Assembly (NCBI GenBank): GCA_001871685.1
Contig: MNVK01000082.1
Coordinates: 1 to 19,248, forward strand
Length of the DNA: 19,248 bases
DNA from: Nitrospirae bacterium CG1_02_44_142
GTDB lineage: Bacteria; Nitrospirota; Thermodesulfovibrionia; Thermodesulfovibrionales; UBA1546
Reading direction: 5' to 3'
Part shown: one piece after another, positions 1 through 7,402 of the stretch
How the letters are laid out: every line of letters starts with the position of its first letter
Position numbering within the stretch: the first letter of the stretch is position 1
Translations under genes and position numbers: made by a program
Notes under the pieces: model-generated
Seen by the model: only the letters and a program-made list of their open reading frames with translations
Database searches by the model: none
What the model was told of the DNA's origin: nothing

Positions 1-7
1 GATACAT
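1..7 (-). CDS. hicB: Probable HicB antitoxin, first two codons only (cut by window edge)
   Basis: Directly downstream of the HicA stop codon on the minus strand there is an ATG (positions 7-5). It is preceded by a good ribosome-binding site, AAGGAGGG (complement of about 13-20), which lies inside the end of hicA. Only ATG TAT and one base are visible. HicA is normally followed by its HicB antitoxin in the same operon, so this is very likely the hicB start. The identity is inferred from position, not from protein sequence. Confidence 0.45.
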
Positions 8-8
8 A

Positions 9-203
9 TTATTTTCCCTCCTTCAATTTGGCCTGCTTCAGGATGCTATTTAAAGTCCCCGGCGCCAAATCATCGCTGGGATGACCAGCAATTGTTACCC
101 TGCCCGGCTTTGTAGGGTGTTTATATTGGCGATGGCTTCCTCTTGTATCAATCTGATACCAGCCATCCGCCTCGATTAATTTTATAATATCACGAATCTT
201 CAT
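9..203 (-). CDS. hicA: HicA family toxin (mRNA interferase, YcfA-like)
   Basis: A 64-residue protein of normal HicA length. HicA toxins have a double-stranded-RNA-binding-like fold and cleave mRNA using a conserved histidine. Here the family pattern is clear: an N-terminal segment MKIRDIIKLIEADGW, then RGSHRQYKHP with the catalytic-type His in the G-S-H motif (about residue 24), then a V-T-I-(A)-G-HP stretch and a C-terminal helix ending in LKQAKL. The start ATG at 203-201 is the only sensible one. The gene lies just upstream of what looks like hicB at the window edge, the usual toxin-first order. An intrinsic terminator (246-283) lies immediately upstream on the same strand and would insulate it from incoming transcription. 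The family assignment is confident, but activity cannot be read from sequence. Confidence 0.9.
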   Translation of the reverse strand: MKIRDIIKLIEADGWYQIDTRGSHRQYKHPTKPGRVTIAGHPSDDLAPGTLNSILKQAKLKEGK

Positions 204-245
204 TTAAATTTTTTATTTAGTATGTGCCAGCGCTATCTAAACAAT

Positions 246-283
246 AAAAAAGGACATAAACGTTTTTTCGTCTATGCCCTTTT
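246..283 (-). terminator. Intrinsic terminator reading leftwards, upstream of hicA
   Basis: On the minus strand the RNA forms a 15-bp stem (arms 283-269 and 262-248, with two G-U pairs) around an A6 loop, followed at once by a U-rich run (complement of 241-251). On the plus strand the same two pairs become A-C mismatches, so the hairpin is optimised for minus-strand RNA. No convincing minus-strand gene lies upstream, because the neighbour is the divergent rhomboid gene. Confidence 0.65.
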
Positions 284-398
284 GATTTCATTTAATCCTC
301 ATCCTCCTTTTTAAGGACAGGAAATGTCAGTTAAAATGTTTGCTGTTATTATAGCAGTCCGATAACAGAATGTGTATTTGAATTGCAAGTTAATATGA

Positions 399-429
399 TT
401 TGACCGCAAATAATCACTTGGGGTAATAT
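399..429 (+). promoter_or_regulatory. Possible sigma-70 type promoter for the rhomboid gene
   Basis: TTGACC at 399-404 and TAATAT at 424-429 are separated by 19 bases, a little long, and lie 27 bases before the rhomboid start codon. An inverted repeat CTGTTAT/ATAACAG (343-349 and 362-368) lies upstream and could be an operator. This is a weak, purely sequence-based call. Confidence 0.3.
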
Positions 430-456
430 TAATCTCACTCAGGATGAGAAGAAAAA

Positions 457-1134
457 ATGTTTCCATATAAAGATGATGCTCCAACACAAACATTTCCCTT
501 CGTTACAATCGGGATAATCGCAATTAACGTTCTTGCCTATTTATGGGAAATAATATCACCTGTCGGCGAAAGGTATATCATTGATAACTACGGCGCAATT
601 CCTTCAGGACTGCTGTCTTTGGAAAAGACGCAGGCGCTGCATCCGATAGCCACTGTTTTTTCATCCATGTTTCTGCACGGCGGCCTGCTGCACGTTGGCG
701 GCAATATGCTTTACCTCTGGATATTCGGCGATAATATAGAAGACAGGCTGGGGCACTTCAGGTTTCTTCTCTTTTATCTTGTAAGCGGGGTTATAGCCTC
801 ATATGCTCATGCTGTCTCATCGCCTTCTTCAACTATGCCAATGATAGGCGCAAGCGGCGCTGTCTCAGGCGTCCTCGGCGCTTATATACTTTTATTTCCT
901 CATGCGCGTGTGCATACCCTGTTATTTTTTGGATTTTTTATTCAGGTTGTAAAAATTCCTGCCTTGATAGTTATTGGATTTTGGGCTATTATACAACTTG
1001 TCAACGGAATCCTCAGCCAGGGGCTTTTGCCTCAGGGCGGGGTCGCCTGGTTTGCCCATATCGGCGGATTCCTTACAGGCATTTTGACGATTAAGATATG
1101 GCTGCCTAAAAGGAGGTTCAGAGAGTGGTCGTAA
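457..1134 (+). CDS. Rhomboid family intramembrane serine protease
   Basis: A 225-residue, strongly hydrophobic protein with about six membrane segments. Rhomboids cut transmembrane substrates inside the lipid bilayer with a Ser-His dyad. The catalytic serine is in the GASGAVSG motif (Ser133), and the histidine is His201 in the last helix (AHIGGFLTG). Other family marks are the early FLHGGLLHVGGNMLYLW helix, whose HxxxN (His79-Asn83) forms the oxyanion region, and the L1-loop segment after the first helix. Length and architecture match the short bacterial six-helix class without extra domains. The start ATG at 457 has only a weak purine-rich ribosome-binding site. The 3' end overlaps the next gene by 10 bases, so the two are probably co-translated. 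Substrates cannot be inferred. The family call is very secure. Confidence 0.95.
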   Translation: MFPYKDDAPTQTFPFVTIGIIAINVLAYLWEIISPVGERYIIDNYGAIPSGLLSLEKTQALHPIATVFSSMFLHGGLLHVGGNMLYLWIFGDNIEDRLGHFRFLLFYLVSGVIASYAHAVSSPSSTMPMIGASGAVSGVLGAYILLFPHARVHTLLFFGFFIQVVKIPALIVIGFWAIIQLVNGILSQGLLPQGGVAWFAHIGGFLTGILTIKIWLPKRRFREWS

Positions 1135-2108
1135 GTTGTCCCAAGTGCAGGATAAAGCTTAAAATCGCGGATGAAAAACTAACACCTGAGGGCGTGAGGT
1201 TTAAATGTCCGAAATGCGGCGCGGTTCTCCTCGTAAAAAAACCTGCGGTCCGGATAAAACCCCTTGAAGGAAAGGTAATTGTTGCGCATGAAGACCCGGC
1301 AATTGTTGAGAAGATAAGCAGTGTCCTCACAAAAAATGGGTTTACGGTTATTACATCAAACGACGGGATAGACGCGATGAAAAAAGCTATTAAGGAACTT
1401 CCGTTTCTTGCTCTTCTGGATGTTGCGCTTCCCAAGATATATGGCTTTGAGTTGTGCAAAAGGCTGAAGGAACGGCCTGAGACAAAAGATATAAAAATCA
1501 TTCTGATTTGTTCAATCTACGACAAGACCAGATATAGGAGAGAACCCAATTCTCTCTATGGAGCTGATGGCTATATAGAAGAGCATCATATAGAAGATAT
1601 CCTTATGGAAAAGATTCAGGCTCTGCAAGGGATACAAGAAAAAAGAGAAGAAGTAACGGAAGGGCCCAAAGAACCTGTTCCGGAAAAATCACAACCCTTT
1701 CCGGAAAAACCGCAGCCCTTTGCAGAGATGCCTCCCAAAATAGAGACGCGTGCGCCTCTGGCGGAGCCTCATGCAGCAATACCTTCAAGGCCGGAAATAA
1801 AGCCGGCAGTAAAGCCGACAGTAAAACCGGAAACAAAAAAAGCGATAAAAACAGAAGCGGATGACGCAGTGGAAAAGGCAAAACGGTTGGCGAGAACAAT
1901 CATTGCGGATATTTACCTTTACAGCTCAACAAAGATGGAAGAGGCAATAAAGAAAAACTCCTTCTATGCAGAATTCGCCTCTGATATAAAGGAAGGGACA
2001 AAACTCTACAATGGCCGTGTGTCTCAGGAAGTTAAAAATAAAGGAGATTTTTTTCATGAGGCCATAGAAAATTTTATAGAAAACAAGAAAAAAACCCTAA
2101 AAATCTGA
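1125..2108 (+). CDS. Zinc-ribbon / receiver-domain protein with Pro-rich linker (unknown signalling role)
   Basis: A 327-residue protein starting at GTG 1125. That start is fixed by AAAGGAGG at about 1108-1116, eight bases upstream, inside the rhomboid gene. The N-terminus is an MJ0042-type zinc ribbon with two CxxC pairs (Cys5/Cys8 and Cys28/Cys31). Residues about 49-165 form a CheY-like receiver: acidic pair Glu56-Asp57, phospho-acceptor Asp99 (LLDVALP) and Ser130 at the T/S position. Where the conserved lysine should be (normally K-P-F/Y) the sequence reads YIEEHH (150-155), so switching may be impaired. A proline/lysine-rich linker (about 172-245) leads to a charged helical C-terminal domain (about 247-327) that I do not recognise. 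No DNA-binding or enzymatic output domain is visible. The overlap suggests a job linked to the rhomboid, but that is inference. Confidence 0.8.
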   Translation: MVVSCPKCRIKLKIADEKLTPEGVRFKCPKCGAVLLVKKPAVRIKPLEGKVIVAHEDPAIVEKISSVLTKNGFTVITSNDGIDAMKKAIKELPFLALLDVALPKIYGFELCKRLKERPETKDIKIILICSIYDKTRYRREPNSLYGADGYIEEHHIEDILMEKIQALQGIQEKREEVTEGPKEPVPEKSQPFPEKPQPFAEMPPKIETRAPLAEPHAAIPSRPEIKPAVKPTVKPETKKAIKTEADDAVEKAKRLARTIIADIYLYSSTKMEEAIKKNSFYAEFASDIKEGTKLYNGRVSQEVKNKGDFFHEAIENFIENKKKTLKI

Positions 2109-2178
2109 AAAACACAGAAAATAGAAGAAAATATCTGATTTAGCGAGATTTCAAGCCTTAAAGTCCACTTAAAAGCCC

Positions 2179-2208
2179 TTGCCTTAAATGTTGGTTAGTT
2201 ATTATATT
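2179..2208 (+). promoter_or_regulatory. Likely groESL promoter
   Basis: TTGCCT (2179-2184) and TATATT (2203-2208) are spaced by 18 bases. The CIRCE operator begins at the end of the -10 box and covers the expected transcription start, the usual arrangement for HrcA repression. Confidence 0.55.
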
Positions 2209-2233
2209 AGCACTCTCGGTTAGTGAGTGCTAA
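2207..2233 (+). promoter_or_regulatory. CIRCE operator (HrcA binding site)
   Basis: A perfect copy of the CIRCE inverted repeat: TTAGCACTC (2207-2215), a nine-base spacer, and GAGTGCTAA (2225-2233). It lies 64 bases upstream of groES. CIRCE is bound by the HrcA repressor, which groESL activity helps fold, giving negative feedback on the heat-shock response. hrcA itself is not in this window. Confidence 0.97.
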
Positions 2234-2242
2234 TAAGTCCAA

Positions 2243-2259
2243 TCCCGATATTATCGGGA
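2243..2259. repeat. Short perfect palindrome in the groESL leader
   Basis: TCCCGATA (2243-2250) and TATCGGGA (2252-2259) flank a single base. It lies between CIRCE and the groES ribosome-binding site and would form a hairpin in the leader mRNA. It may be an interspersed short repeat or an mRNA-stability element. Nothing in the sequence decides between these. Confidence 0.6.
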
Positions 2260-2297
2260 CAGTTAACAGTTAAACCTTAAGAAAGGAGATATGTTTT

Positions 2298-2588
2298 ATG
2301 AAGTTCAAACCACTTAGAGACAGGGTATTTGTTAAGTATTCCTCAGAAGAGGAAAAAACAGCGGGCGGCCTTTATATTCCTGATGCAGCCAAGGAAAAAC
2401 CACAGAAAGGCACAGTAATGTCAGTAGGCACTGGCAAGATAACCGAGGACGGCAAACGCCAGCCGATGGAAGTTAAGGTGGGAGACATAATACTTTTTGA
2501 TAAGTATTCCGGCTCAAAGATTAAGATGGATAACGAAGAATATCTCATCATAAAAGAAGAAGATATTTTAGGCATAGTCGGAAGTTAA
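2298..2588 (+). CDS. groES: GroES co-chaperonin (Hsp10)
   Basis: A 96-residue protein of standard GroES length. It forms the heptameric lid that closes the GroEL chamber during ATP-driven protein folding in the cytoplasm. The N-terminus KFKPLRDRVFVKY is followed by the flexible mobile loop that contacts GroEL (EEEKTAGGLYIPDAA, about residues 17-31), then the beta-barrel core with KVGDIILFDKYSG and the C-terminal EEDILGIV. The ribosome-binding site AAGGAGAT lies just before ATG 2298. It is the first gene of the CIRCE-controlled groES-groEL unit, 38 bases before groEL. All hallmark motifs are present and nothing is odd. Confidence 0.98.
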   Translation: MKFKPLRDRVFVKYSSEEEKTAGGLYIPDAAKEKPQKGTVMSVGTGKITEDGKRQPMEVKVGDIILFDKYSGSKIKMDNEEYLIIKEEDILGIVGS

Positions 2589-2626
2589 AAATTAAAAGTT
2601 AAAAAATCACTAAGGAGGAGTAACAA

Positions 2627-4258
2627 ATGGCTAAACAGCTTCTTTTTGACGAAGCAGCAAGGGCTTTAATACTGAAAGGCGTAAGCCAGCTTACAGATGC
2701 GGTAAAGGCAACGCTGGGGCCTAAGGGAAGGAACGCAATCATTGATAAAAAATACGGCGCGCCGACTATAACAAAAGACGGCGTTACTGTTGCGAAAGAG
2801 GTAGAACTGAAAGACCCATGGCAGAATATGGGGGCGCAGCTTGTAAAAGAGGTTGCATCAAAGACGTCTGACGTTGCAGGCGACGGCACCACAACGGCAA
2901 CTGTTCTGGCCCATGCTATTTACAGAGAGGGCATGAAGTATGTAGTTGCGGGCGCTAACCCCATGGACATAAAAAAGGGAATTGAAAAATCAGTAGAGGT
3001 CATCATAAGCGAACTAAAAAAACTCAGCAAGCCTGTTCAGGACAAAAAAGAGATAGCGCAAGTCGGCACCATCTCTGCAAACAATGACCCTTCAATCGGA
3101 GAACTGATTGCAGAGGCAATGGATAAAGTCGGCAAGGACGGAGTAATCACGGTTGAAGAGGCAAAGAGCATGGCGACTACGCTTGATGTTGTTGAAGGCA
3201 TGCAGTTTGACAGGGGGTACACATCGCCCTATTTCATAACAGACCCTGAGAGGATGGAATGCAACCTTGAAGATGTGTTTATCCTCATCCATGAGAAGAA
3301 GATTTCAACCATGAAGGACCTTCTTCCTATACTTGAGCAGACCGCAAAGATGGGCAAGCCTCTGTTAATTATCTCAGAAGAGGTTGAAGGTGAAGCCCTC
3401 GCAACACTCGTAGTCAATAAGCTCCGCGGCACAATTCAGGTTTGCGCTGTAAAGGCTCCGGGATTCGGCGACAGAAGAAAGGCCATGCTTGAGGACATTG
3501 CAACCCTTACAGGCGGCACCATGATATCCGAAGACCTCGGGATAAAACTGGAGAGCATAAAAATATCAGACCTCGGAAGGGCCAAGAAGGTAACAATTGA
3601 CAAGGAGAACACTACAATAGTTGAAGGAGCCGGAGACCATAAAAAGATTGAAGGCAGGGTAAAGCAGATTAAGGCGCAAATTGAGGAGACGACATCCGAC
3701 TACGATAAGGAAAAACTTCAGGAGCGTCTTGCAAAAATCGTTGGCGGAGTGGCAGTCATTAATGTCGGAGCGGCAACAGAGACAGAGATGAAAGAGAAAA
3801 AGGCAAGGGTTGAAGATGCGCTCCACGCAACAAGGGCGGCTGTTGAAGAGGGGATTGTCCCGGGAGGAGGCGTTGCGTTTCTCAGGACGCTTCACGCTCT
3901 GAAGAATCTAAAGCTTGCAGAGGACCAGCAGATAGGCGTTGATATAGTCAGAAGGTCGCTTGAAGAGCCAATAAGGCAGATTGTCAATAATGCAGGACTT
4001 GAAGGCTCTGTGGTTGTTGAGAAGGTAAAGAACTCAAAGGATACAAATTACGGATTTGACGCTGACAAGGAAGAATATGTTGATATGATAAAGGCAGGGA
4101 TTATAGACCCTACAAAGGTGACGAGAACTGCGCTTCAGAATGCAGCATCGGTTGCGGCTTTGATGCTGACAACGGCCGTAATGATTACAGATGTTCCTGA
4201 GGAAAAGCCTGAGATGCCTGCAATGCCTCCTGGCGGCGGAATGGGCGGAATGTATTAA
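2627..4258 (+). CDS. groEL: GroEL chaperonin (Hsp60)
   Basis: A 543-residue protein of normal length. It forms the double heptameric ring that encloses and folds client proteins with ATP. Equatorial ATP-binding motifs are visible: TLGPKGRN near residue 30, and the DGTTTAT motif with the catalytic-type aspartate in the mid-80s. The apical domain follows, with the GFGDRRKAMLEDIA segment. The second equatorial part includes GIVPGGGVA, which binds nucleotide. The C-terminus ends in the usual Gly/Met-rich tail (MPPGGGMGGMY). The ribosome-binding site is AAGGAGGAG before ATG 2627. It is co-transcribed with groES under CIRCE, and the transcript ends at the strong hairpin at 4333-4369. It is the only groEL copy in the window. 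Confidence 0.99.
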   Translation: MAKQLLFDEAARALILKGVSQLTDAVKATLGPKGRNAIIDKKYGAPTITKDGVTVAKEVELKDPWQNMGAQLVKEVASKTSDVAGDGTTTATVLAHAIYREGMKYVVAGANPMDIKKGIEKSVEVIISELKKLSKPVQDKKEIAQVGTISANNDPSIGELIAEAMDKVGKDGVITVEEAKSMATTLDVVEGMQFDRGYTSPYFITDPERMECNLEDVFILIHEKKISTMKDLLPILEQTAKMGKPLLIISEEVEGEALATLVVNKLRGTIQVCAVKAPGFGDRRKAMLEDIATLTGGTMISEDLGIKLESIKISDLGRAKKVTIDKENTTIVEGAGDHKKIEGRVKQIKAQIEETTSDYDKEKLQERLAKIVGGVAVINVGAATETEMKEKKARVEDALHATRAAVEEGIVPGGGVAFLRTLHALKNLKLAEDQQIGVDIVRRSLEEPIRQIVNNAGLEGSVVVEKVKNSKDTNYGFDADKEEYVDMIKAGIIDPTKVTRTALQNAASVAALMLTTAVMITDVPEEKPEMPAMPPGGGMGGMY

Positions 4259-4272
4259 GAAAGACAGGGATT

Positions 4273-4311
4273 AGCTGTTAGGGATTAGGGATTAAAAAAC
4301 AACTAACAGCT
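4273..4311. repeat. Inverted repeat between groEL and its terminator
   Basis: AGCTGTTAG (4273-4281) and CTAACAGCT (4303-4311) form a nine-base stem with a 21-base AT-rich loop containing two copies of GGGATTA. It may protect the 3' end of the groESL mRNA or be a degenerate interspersed repeat. Confidence 0.5.
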
Positions 4312-4332
4312 GTCAGCGATAAGAACATTGAA

Positions 4333-4369
4333 AAGAGGGGGCGTGCGATGCACGCCCCCTCTTGTTTTC
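4333..4369 (+). terminator. Strong intrinsic terminator of the groESL operon
   Basis: A perfect 14-bp GC-rich stem (4333-4346 with 4350-4363) and a three-base loop GAT are followed by GTTTTCT. It lies 74 bases after the groEL stop codon and separates the heat-shock unit from mltG. Confidence 0.92.
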
Positions 4370-4410
4370 TCTGCATTGACTCTTAATACTGATTCTGGCA
4401 TGCTAAAATA

Positions 4411-5493
4411 ATGAAAAGAAATTTCATAATTATAACTTTCTGCCTTGTTTTCCTCTATGCCGCATATGCGGCGGTGGAATTTCTGATTCCGCTTCCTGAA
4501 GGCACAAAAACAAAAGAAGTGCTGATACCTAAAGGCGCTACCTTCAGACAGGCAGTTGAAATCCTTGCAAAAGAAAATTTAATAAGGGACAAAAACCTTT
4601 TTATCTTTATCAGCAGGCTTACCGGCCTGCACAGGAAGATAAGGGCAGGCTACTATTCAATCACAGGCGCGATGAATCCGCTGTCTGTCTTAATGCTTTT
4701 GAAGAACGGACAGATAATAGAGTATGATATAACGATAGCTGAAGGAGATTCGCTTCTGGAAATAGGCGAAAAACTCGCCGAGACAAATATCGTTGACAGG
4801 GAAGGCTTTGAAGAACTTTCAAGAAACAGGAGTTTCTTGCGGGCATATAGTATTGATGCGCCATCTATTGAAGGCTATATCTTTCCAGACACATATAAAC
4901 TGCCGAAGGGCATAGAGCCCGAAAACGCTCTCGGCATGATGATAAACAGCATGAGGGAAAAATATTCCGATAAGTTTAAGGGCAGGGCGGCAGAACTCGG
5001 ATTCTCCGAGAGGGAGGTCCTTACGCTTGCATCTATAATAGAAAAGGAAGCGATAATAAACAGTGAGAGGCCGTTGATTTCCGCTGTTTATCATAACAGG
5101 CTCAAAAAGCGCATGCAGCTTCAGGCCGACCCTACTGCAATTTATGGCGTAAAGAAGTCAGGAGAAAGAATAACCATGAAGGACCTGAAGAGAAAAACAC
5201 CTTATAATACATATATCATTAAAGGGCTTCCTCCGGGGCCTATCGCATCTCCCGGCATACAATCAATCACCGCAGCGCTTTATCCCGCTGATGTGCCTTA
5301 CATTTATTTCGTGTCAAACAATGACGGGACTCACCAGTTTTCCGTTACGGAAGAAGAGCATTTCAAGGCAGTGGCAGCATATAGGGAGAAAAGGCATAAG
5401 GAGAAACAGATGGAGCAAGAAATGGAGAAGCAAAAAGAGATAGAGGATAAGAATAATAAGAAAAACGGAGCAAAGGACAATGGCCACTCGTAA
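4411..5493 (+). CDS. mltG: Endolytic murein transglycosylase MltG (YceG-like)
   Basis: A 360-residue protein with one N-terminal membrane anchor (about residues 4-22), then a periplasmic LysM-like region and the YceG catalytic domain. MltG cuts nascent glycan strands and is thought to set their length at the inner membrane. Family motifs are EGYIFPDTY (154-162), the catalytic segment LTLASIIEKEA with the probable catalytic Glu211, LQADPTAIYG, and YNTYIIKGLPPGPIASPG. The C-terminus is a highly charged Lys/Glu-rich tail (about 325-360) beyond the normal domain end. I see no Shine-Dalgarno before ATG 4411. Instead TGCTAAAAT at 4401-4409, like an extended -10 box, directly abuts the start. The 3' end overlaps ispG by 14 bases. 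The function is well supported. Confidence 0.95.
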   Translation: MKRNFIIITFCLVFLYAAYAAVEFLIPLPEGTKTKEVLIPKGATFRQAVEILAKENLIRDKNLFIFISRLTGLHRKIRAGYYSITGAMNPLSVLMLLKNGQIIEYDITIAEGDSLLEIGEKLAETNIVDREGFEELSRNRSFLRAYSIDAPSIEGYIFPDTYKLPKGIEPENALGMMINSMREKYSDKFKGRAAELGFSEREVLTLASIIEKEAIINSERPLISAVYHNRLKKRMQLQADPTAIYGVKKSGERITMKDLKRKTPYNTYIIKGLPPGPIASPGIQSITAALYPADVPYIYFVSNNDGTHQFSVTEEEHFKAVAAYREKRHKEKQMEQEMEKQKEIEDKNNKKNGAKDNGHS

Positions 5494-6529
5494 AAAGACC
5501 AGGACAATCTATGTAGGCAAGGCTGCCGTAGGCGGAGGGCATCCCATCAGTGTTCAGTCCATGACAAAGACAGACACGAGGAATGTAAAGGCAACTGTAA
5601 AACAGATTAAGGCGCTTGAAAAGGCTGGATGCGAAATCATAAGGCTTGCAGTGCCTGACATGGATGCGGCAAAGGCGCTCGGCAGGATAAAAAAATCTGT
5701 CGGCATCCCAATGATAGCAGATATTCATTTTGACTGGAGGCTTGCGCTTGAGGCAATAAAACAGGGGATTGACGGGCTGAGGATAAACCCGGGCAATATA
5801 GGCGCAAAGTGGAAGGTTAAAGAAGTTGTCCTGGCAGCGAAGGATAAAAAACTTCCGATAAGAATAGGAGTTAATGCAGGCTCGCTTGAGAAGGAATTAT
5901 TGCAGAAATATAGGCATCCGAAACCGGAGGCGCTGGTTGAAAGCGCAGAGGGGCATATAAGGATTCTGGAAGACATGAACTTTAGAGATATTAAGGTCTC
6001 TCTTAAGGCGTCAAATGTTCCAACAACAATAGAGGCATACAGGCTGTTCTCAAAAAAATATAACTACCCGCTTCATGTCGGAATATCAGAGGCAGGGCCT
6101 CCTGCTACGGGGATAATAAAAAGTTCTGTCGGCATAGGCATACTGCTTTCAGAGGGAATAGGAGACACTATCAGGGTTTCTCTTACAACAGACCCTGCTG
6201 AAGAAATACGAGTGGCATACGGGATACTGAAGACTCTCGGCATAAGAAAGAAGGGCGCTGAGATAATCTCATGCCCGACATGCGGCAGGTGCAACATTGA
6301 CCTCAGAGGGCTTGCAAAAAAGGTTGAGGCAAGGCTCAGGAATGTTAAGACTCCTGTTACTGTGGCTGTCATGGGCTGTGTTGTCAACGGCCCGGGCGAG
6401 GCCAGGGAGGCTGATTTCGGAATAGCAGGCGGAAAAGGCAGAGGGATACTTTTTAAAAAGGGAAAATTAATAAAACAGATGAAGGAAGAAGAACTTCTTG
6501 ACGCCCTGCTTGAGGCGATAGAGGGATAA
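5480..6529 (+). CDS. ispG: 4-hydroxy-3-methylbut-2-en-1-yl diphosphate synthase (IspG/GcpE)
   Basis: A 349-residue protein, the usual size of the two-domain bacterial enzyme. It converts MEcPP to HMBPP, the penultimate step of the MEP isoprenoid pathway, using a [4Fe-4S] cluster. The N-terminal TIM-barrel part has PISVQSMTKTDTRNV and the ADIHFDWRLA motif. The C-terminal iron-sulfur part carries CPTCGRC (Cys265, Cys268, plus an extra Cys271) and MGCVVNGPGEA with Cys300 and Glu307, matching the three Cys and one Glu cluster ligands known for the family. The start at 5480 lies inside the end of mltG, with GGAG and AAGGA nearby as ribosome-binding site. The next gene, panC, follows after one base, so this is an operon. 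The call is secure. Confidence 0.97.
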   Translation: MATRKKTRTIYVGKAAVGGGHPISVQSMTKTDTRNVKATVKQIKALEKAGCEIIRLAVPDMDAAKALGRIKKSVGIPMIADIHFDWRLALEAIKQGIDGLRINPGNIGAKWKVKEVVLAAKDKKLPIRIGVNAGSLEKELLQKYRHPKPEALVESAEGHIRILEDMNFRDIKVSLKASNVPTTIEAYRLFSKKYNYPLHVGISEAGPPATGIIKSSVGIGILLSEGIGDTIRVSLTTDPAEEIRVAYGILKTLGIRKKGAEIISCPTCGRCNIDLRGLAKKVEARLRNVKTPVTVAVMGCVVNGPGEAREADFGIAGGKGRGILFKKGKLIKQMKEEELLDALLEAIEG

Positions 6530-6530
6530 A

Positions 6531-7379
6531 ATGGAAATAATACGAATCCCGCACATAGTACATGATACATCAAACGGGCATTTGCTTCATGGCAGGAGCA
6601 TAGGCTTTGTTCCGACAATGGGGGCGCTCCACGAGGGGCATCTCAGCCTTATAAAAAGGTCAAAGGATGAAAACGACATTACTATTGTAAGCATATTCGT
6701 TAATCCCCTTCAGTTCGGTCAATCAGAAGACTTTAATAAGTATCCAGGAGATATTGAGGGCGATGCCGAGAAACTCCGTAAAGAAGAAGTGGATATACTC
6801 TTTGCGCCGGATAAGTCTTTGCTGTATCCCGAAGGTTTTTTAACCCGGGTTGAGGTAGGAAAGCTATCAGAGAAACTCTGCGGCGCATTCAGGACGGGGC
6901 ATTTCAAGGGAGTTACAACTATTGTAGCTAAACTGTTCAATATTGTGAAACCAACAAGGGCCTATTTCGGCCAGAAAGATTTTCAGCAGGCAGTTATTAT
7001 TAAAAAGATGGTTAAAGACCTTGATATGCCAATAGATATCGTTGTCTGTCCTACAATAAGAGAGCACGACGGGCTTGCGATGAGTTCAAGAAATCTTTAT
7101 CTGAATGAAGAAGAGCGAAAGGCAGCGGCTGTTATATACAGATGTCTTGTCCAGACCAGTGAAATGATAAAATCTGGTATAATTAGCAAAGAAAAGACAA
7201 GGAGGTTCATGAAGGAAAAGCTTTTAGCAGAGCCTCTGGTGAGAGAGATTCAGTATGCATCAATATATGACCCTGAAACGCTGGAGGAAGTTGAAGCGGC
7301 TGATAAAGAGGCCTTGCTTGCAGTTGCAGTCAAGGTTGGCGGCACAAGGTTGATAGACAACATGCTGGTTAAGGCGTAA
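6531..7379 (+). CDS. panC: Pantothenate synthetase (pantoate-beta-alanine ligase)
   Basis: A 282-residue protein that joins pantoate and beta-alanine with ATP to make pantothenate, the CoA precursor, in the cytoplasm. It belongs to the class I adenylyltransferase/nucleotidyltransferase superfamily. It shows FVPTMGALHEGHLSLI with the HxGH signature (His34-Glu-Gly-His37), NPLQFG, the FGQKDFQQ pantoate-binding segment (146-153), and the KMSKS-like MSSRN (184-188). The N-terminus before GFVPTMG is about as long as in the family, so ATG 6531 is right. It starts one base after the ispG stop, with GAGGG overlapping the ispG end as ribosome-binding site. panB and panD are not in this window. Confidence 0.97.
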   Translation: MEIIRIPHIVHDTSNGHLLHGRSIGFVPTMGALHEGHLSLIKRSKDENDITIVSIFVNPLQFGQSEDFNKYPGDIEGDAEKLRKEEVDILFAPDKSLLYPEGFLTRVEVGKLSEKLCGAFRTGHFKGVTTIVAKLFNIVKPTRAYFGQKDFQQAVIIKKMVKDLDMPIDIVVCPTIREHDGLAMSSRNLYLNEEERKAAAVIYRCLVQTSEMIKSGIISKEKTRRFMKEKLLAEPLVREIQYASIYDPETLEEVEAADKEALLAVAVKVGGTRLIDNMLVKA

Positions 7380-7402
7380 ATAAAATGCTGGAGGTAAATC
7401 GT

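Noticed and set aside
311..493. A 60-residue minus-strand ORF between hicA and the rhomboid gene
   Set aside because: It overlaps the rhomboid start, lacks a ribosome-binding site, and has an unconvincing composition. The orphan terminator at 246-283 is not enough to make it a gene.
1118..1899. Long minus-strand ORFs opposite the zinc-ribbon/receiver gene
   Set aside because: They are shadows of a gene with clear domains. The Pro/Lys-rich linker region produces open Leu/Phe/Pro-rich antisense frames.
6073..6618. A 181-residue minus-strand ORF opposite ispG
   Set aside because: It is antisense to the conserved Fe-S domain of IspG, Ser/Pro-rich, with no start signal.
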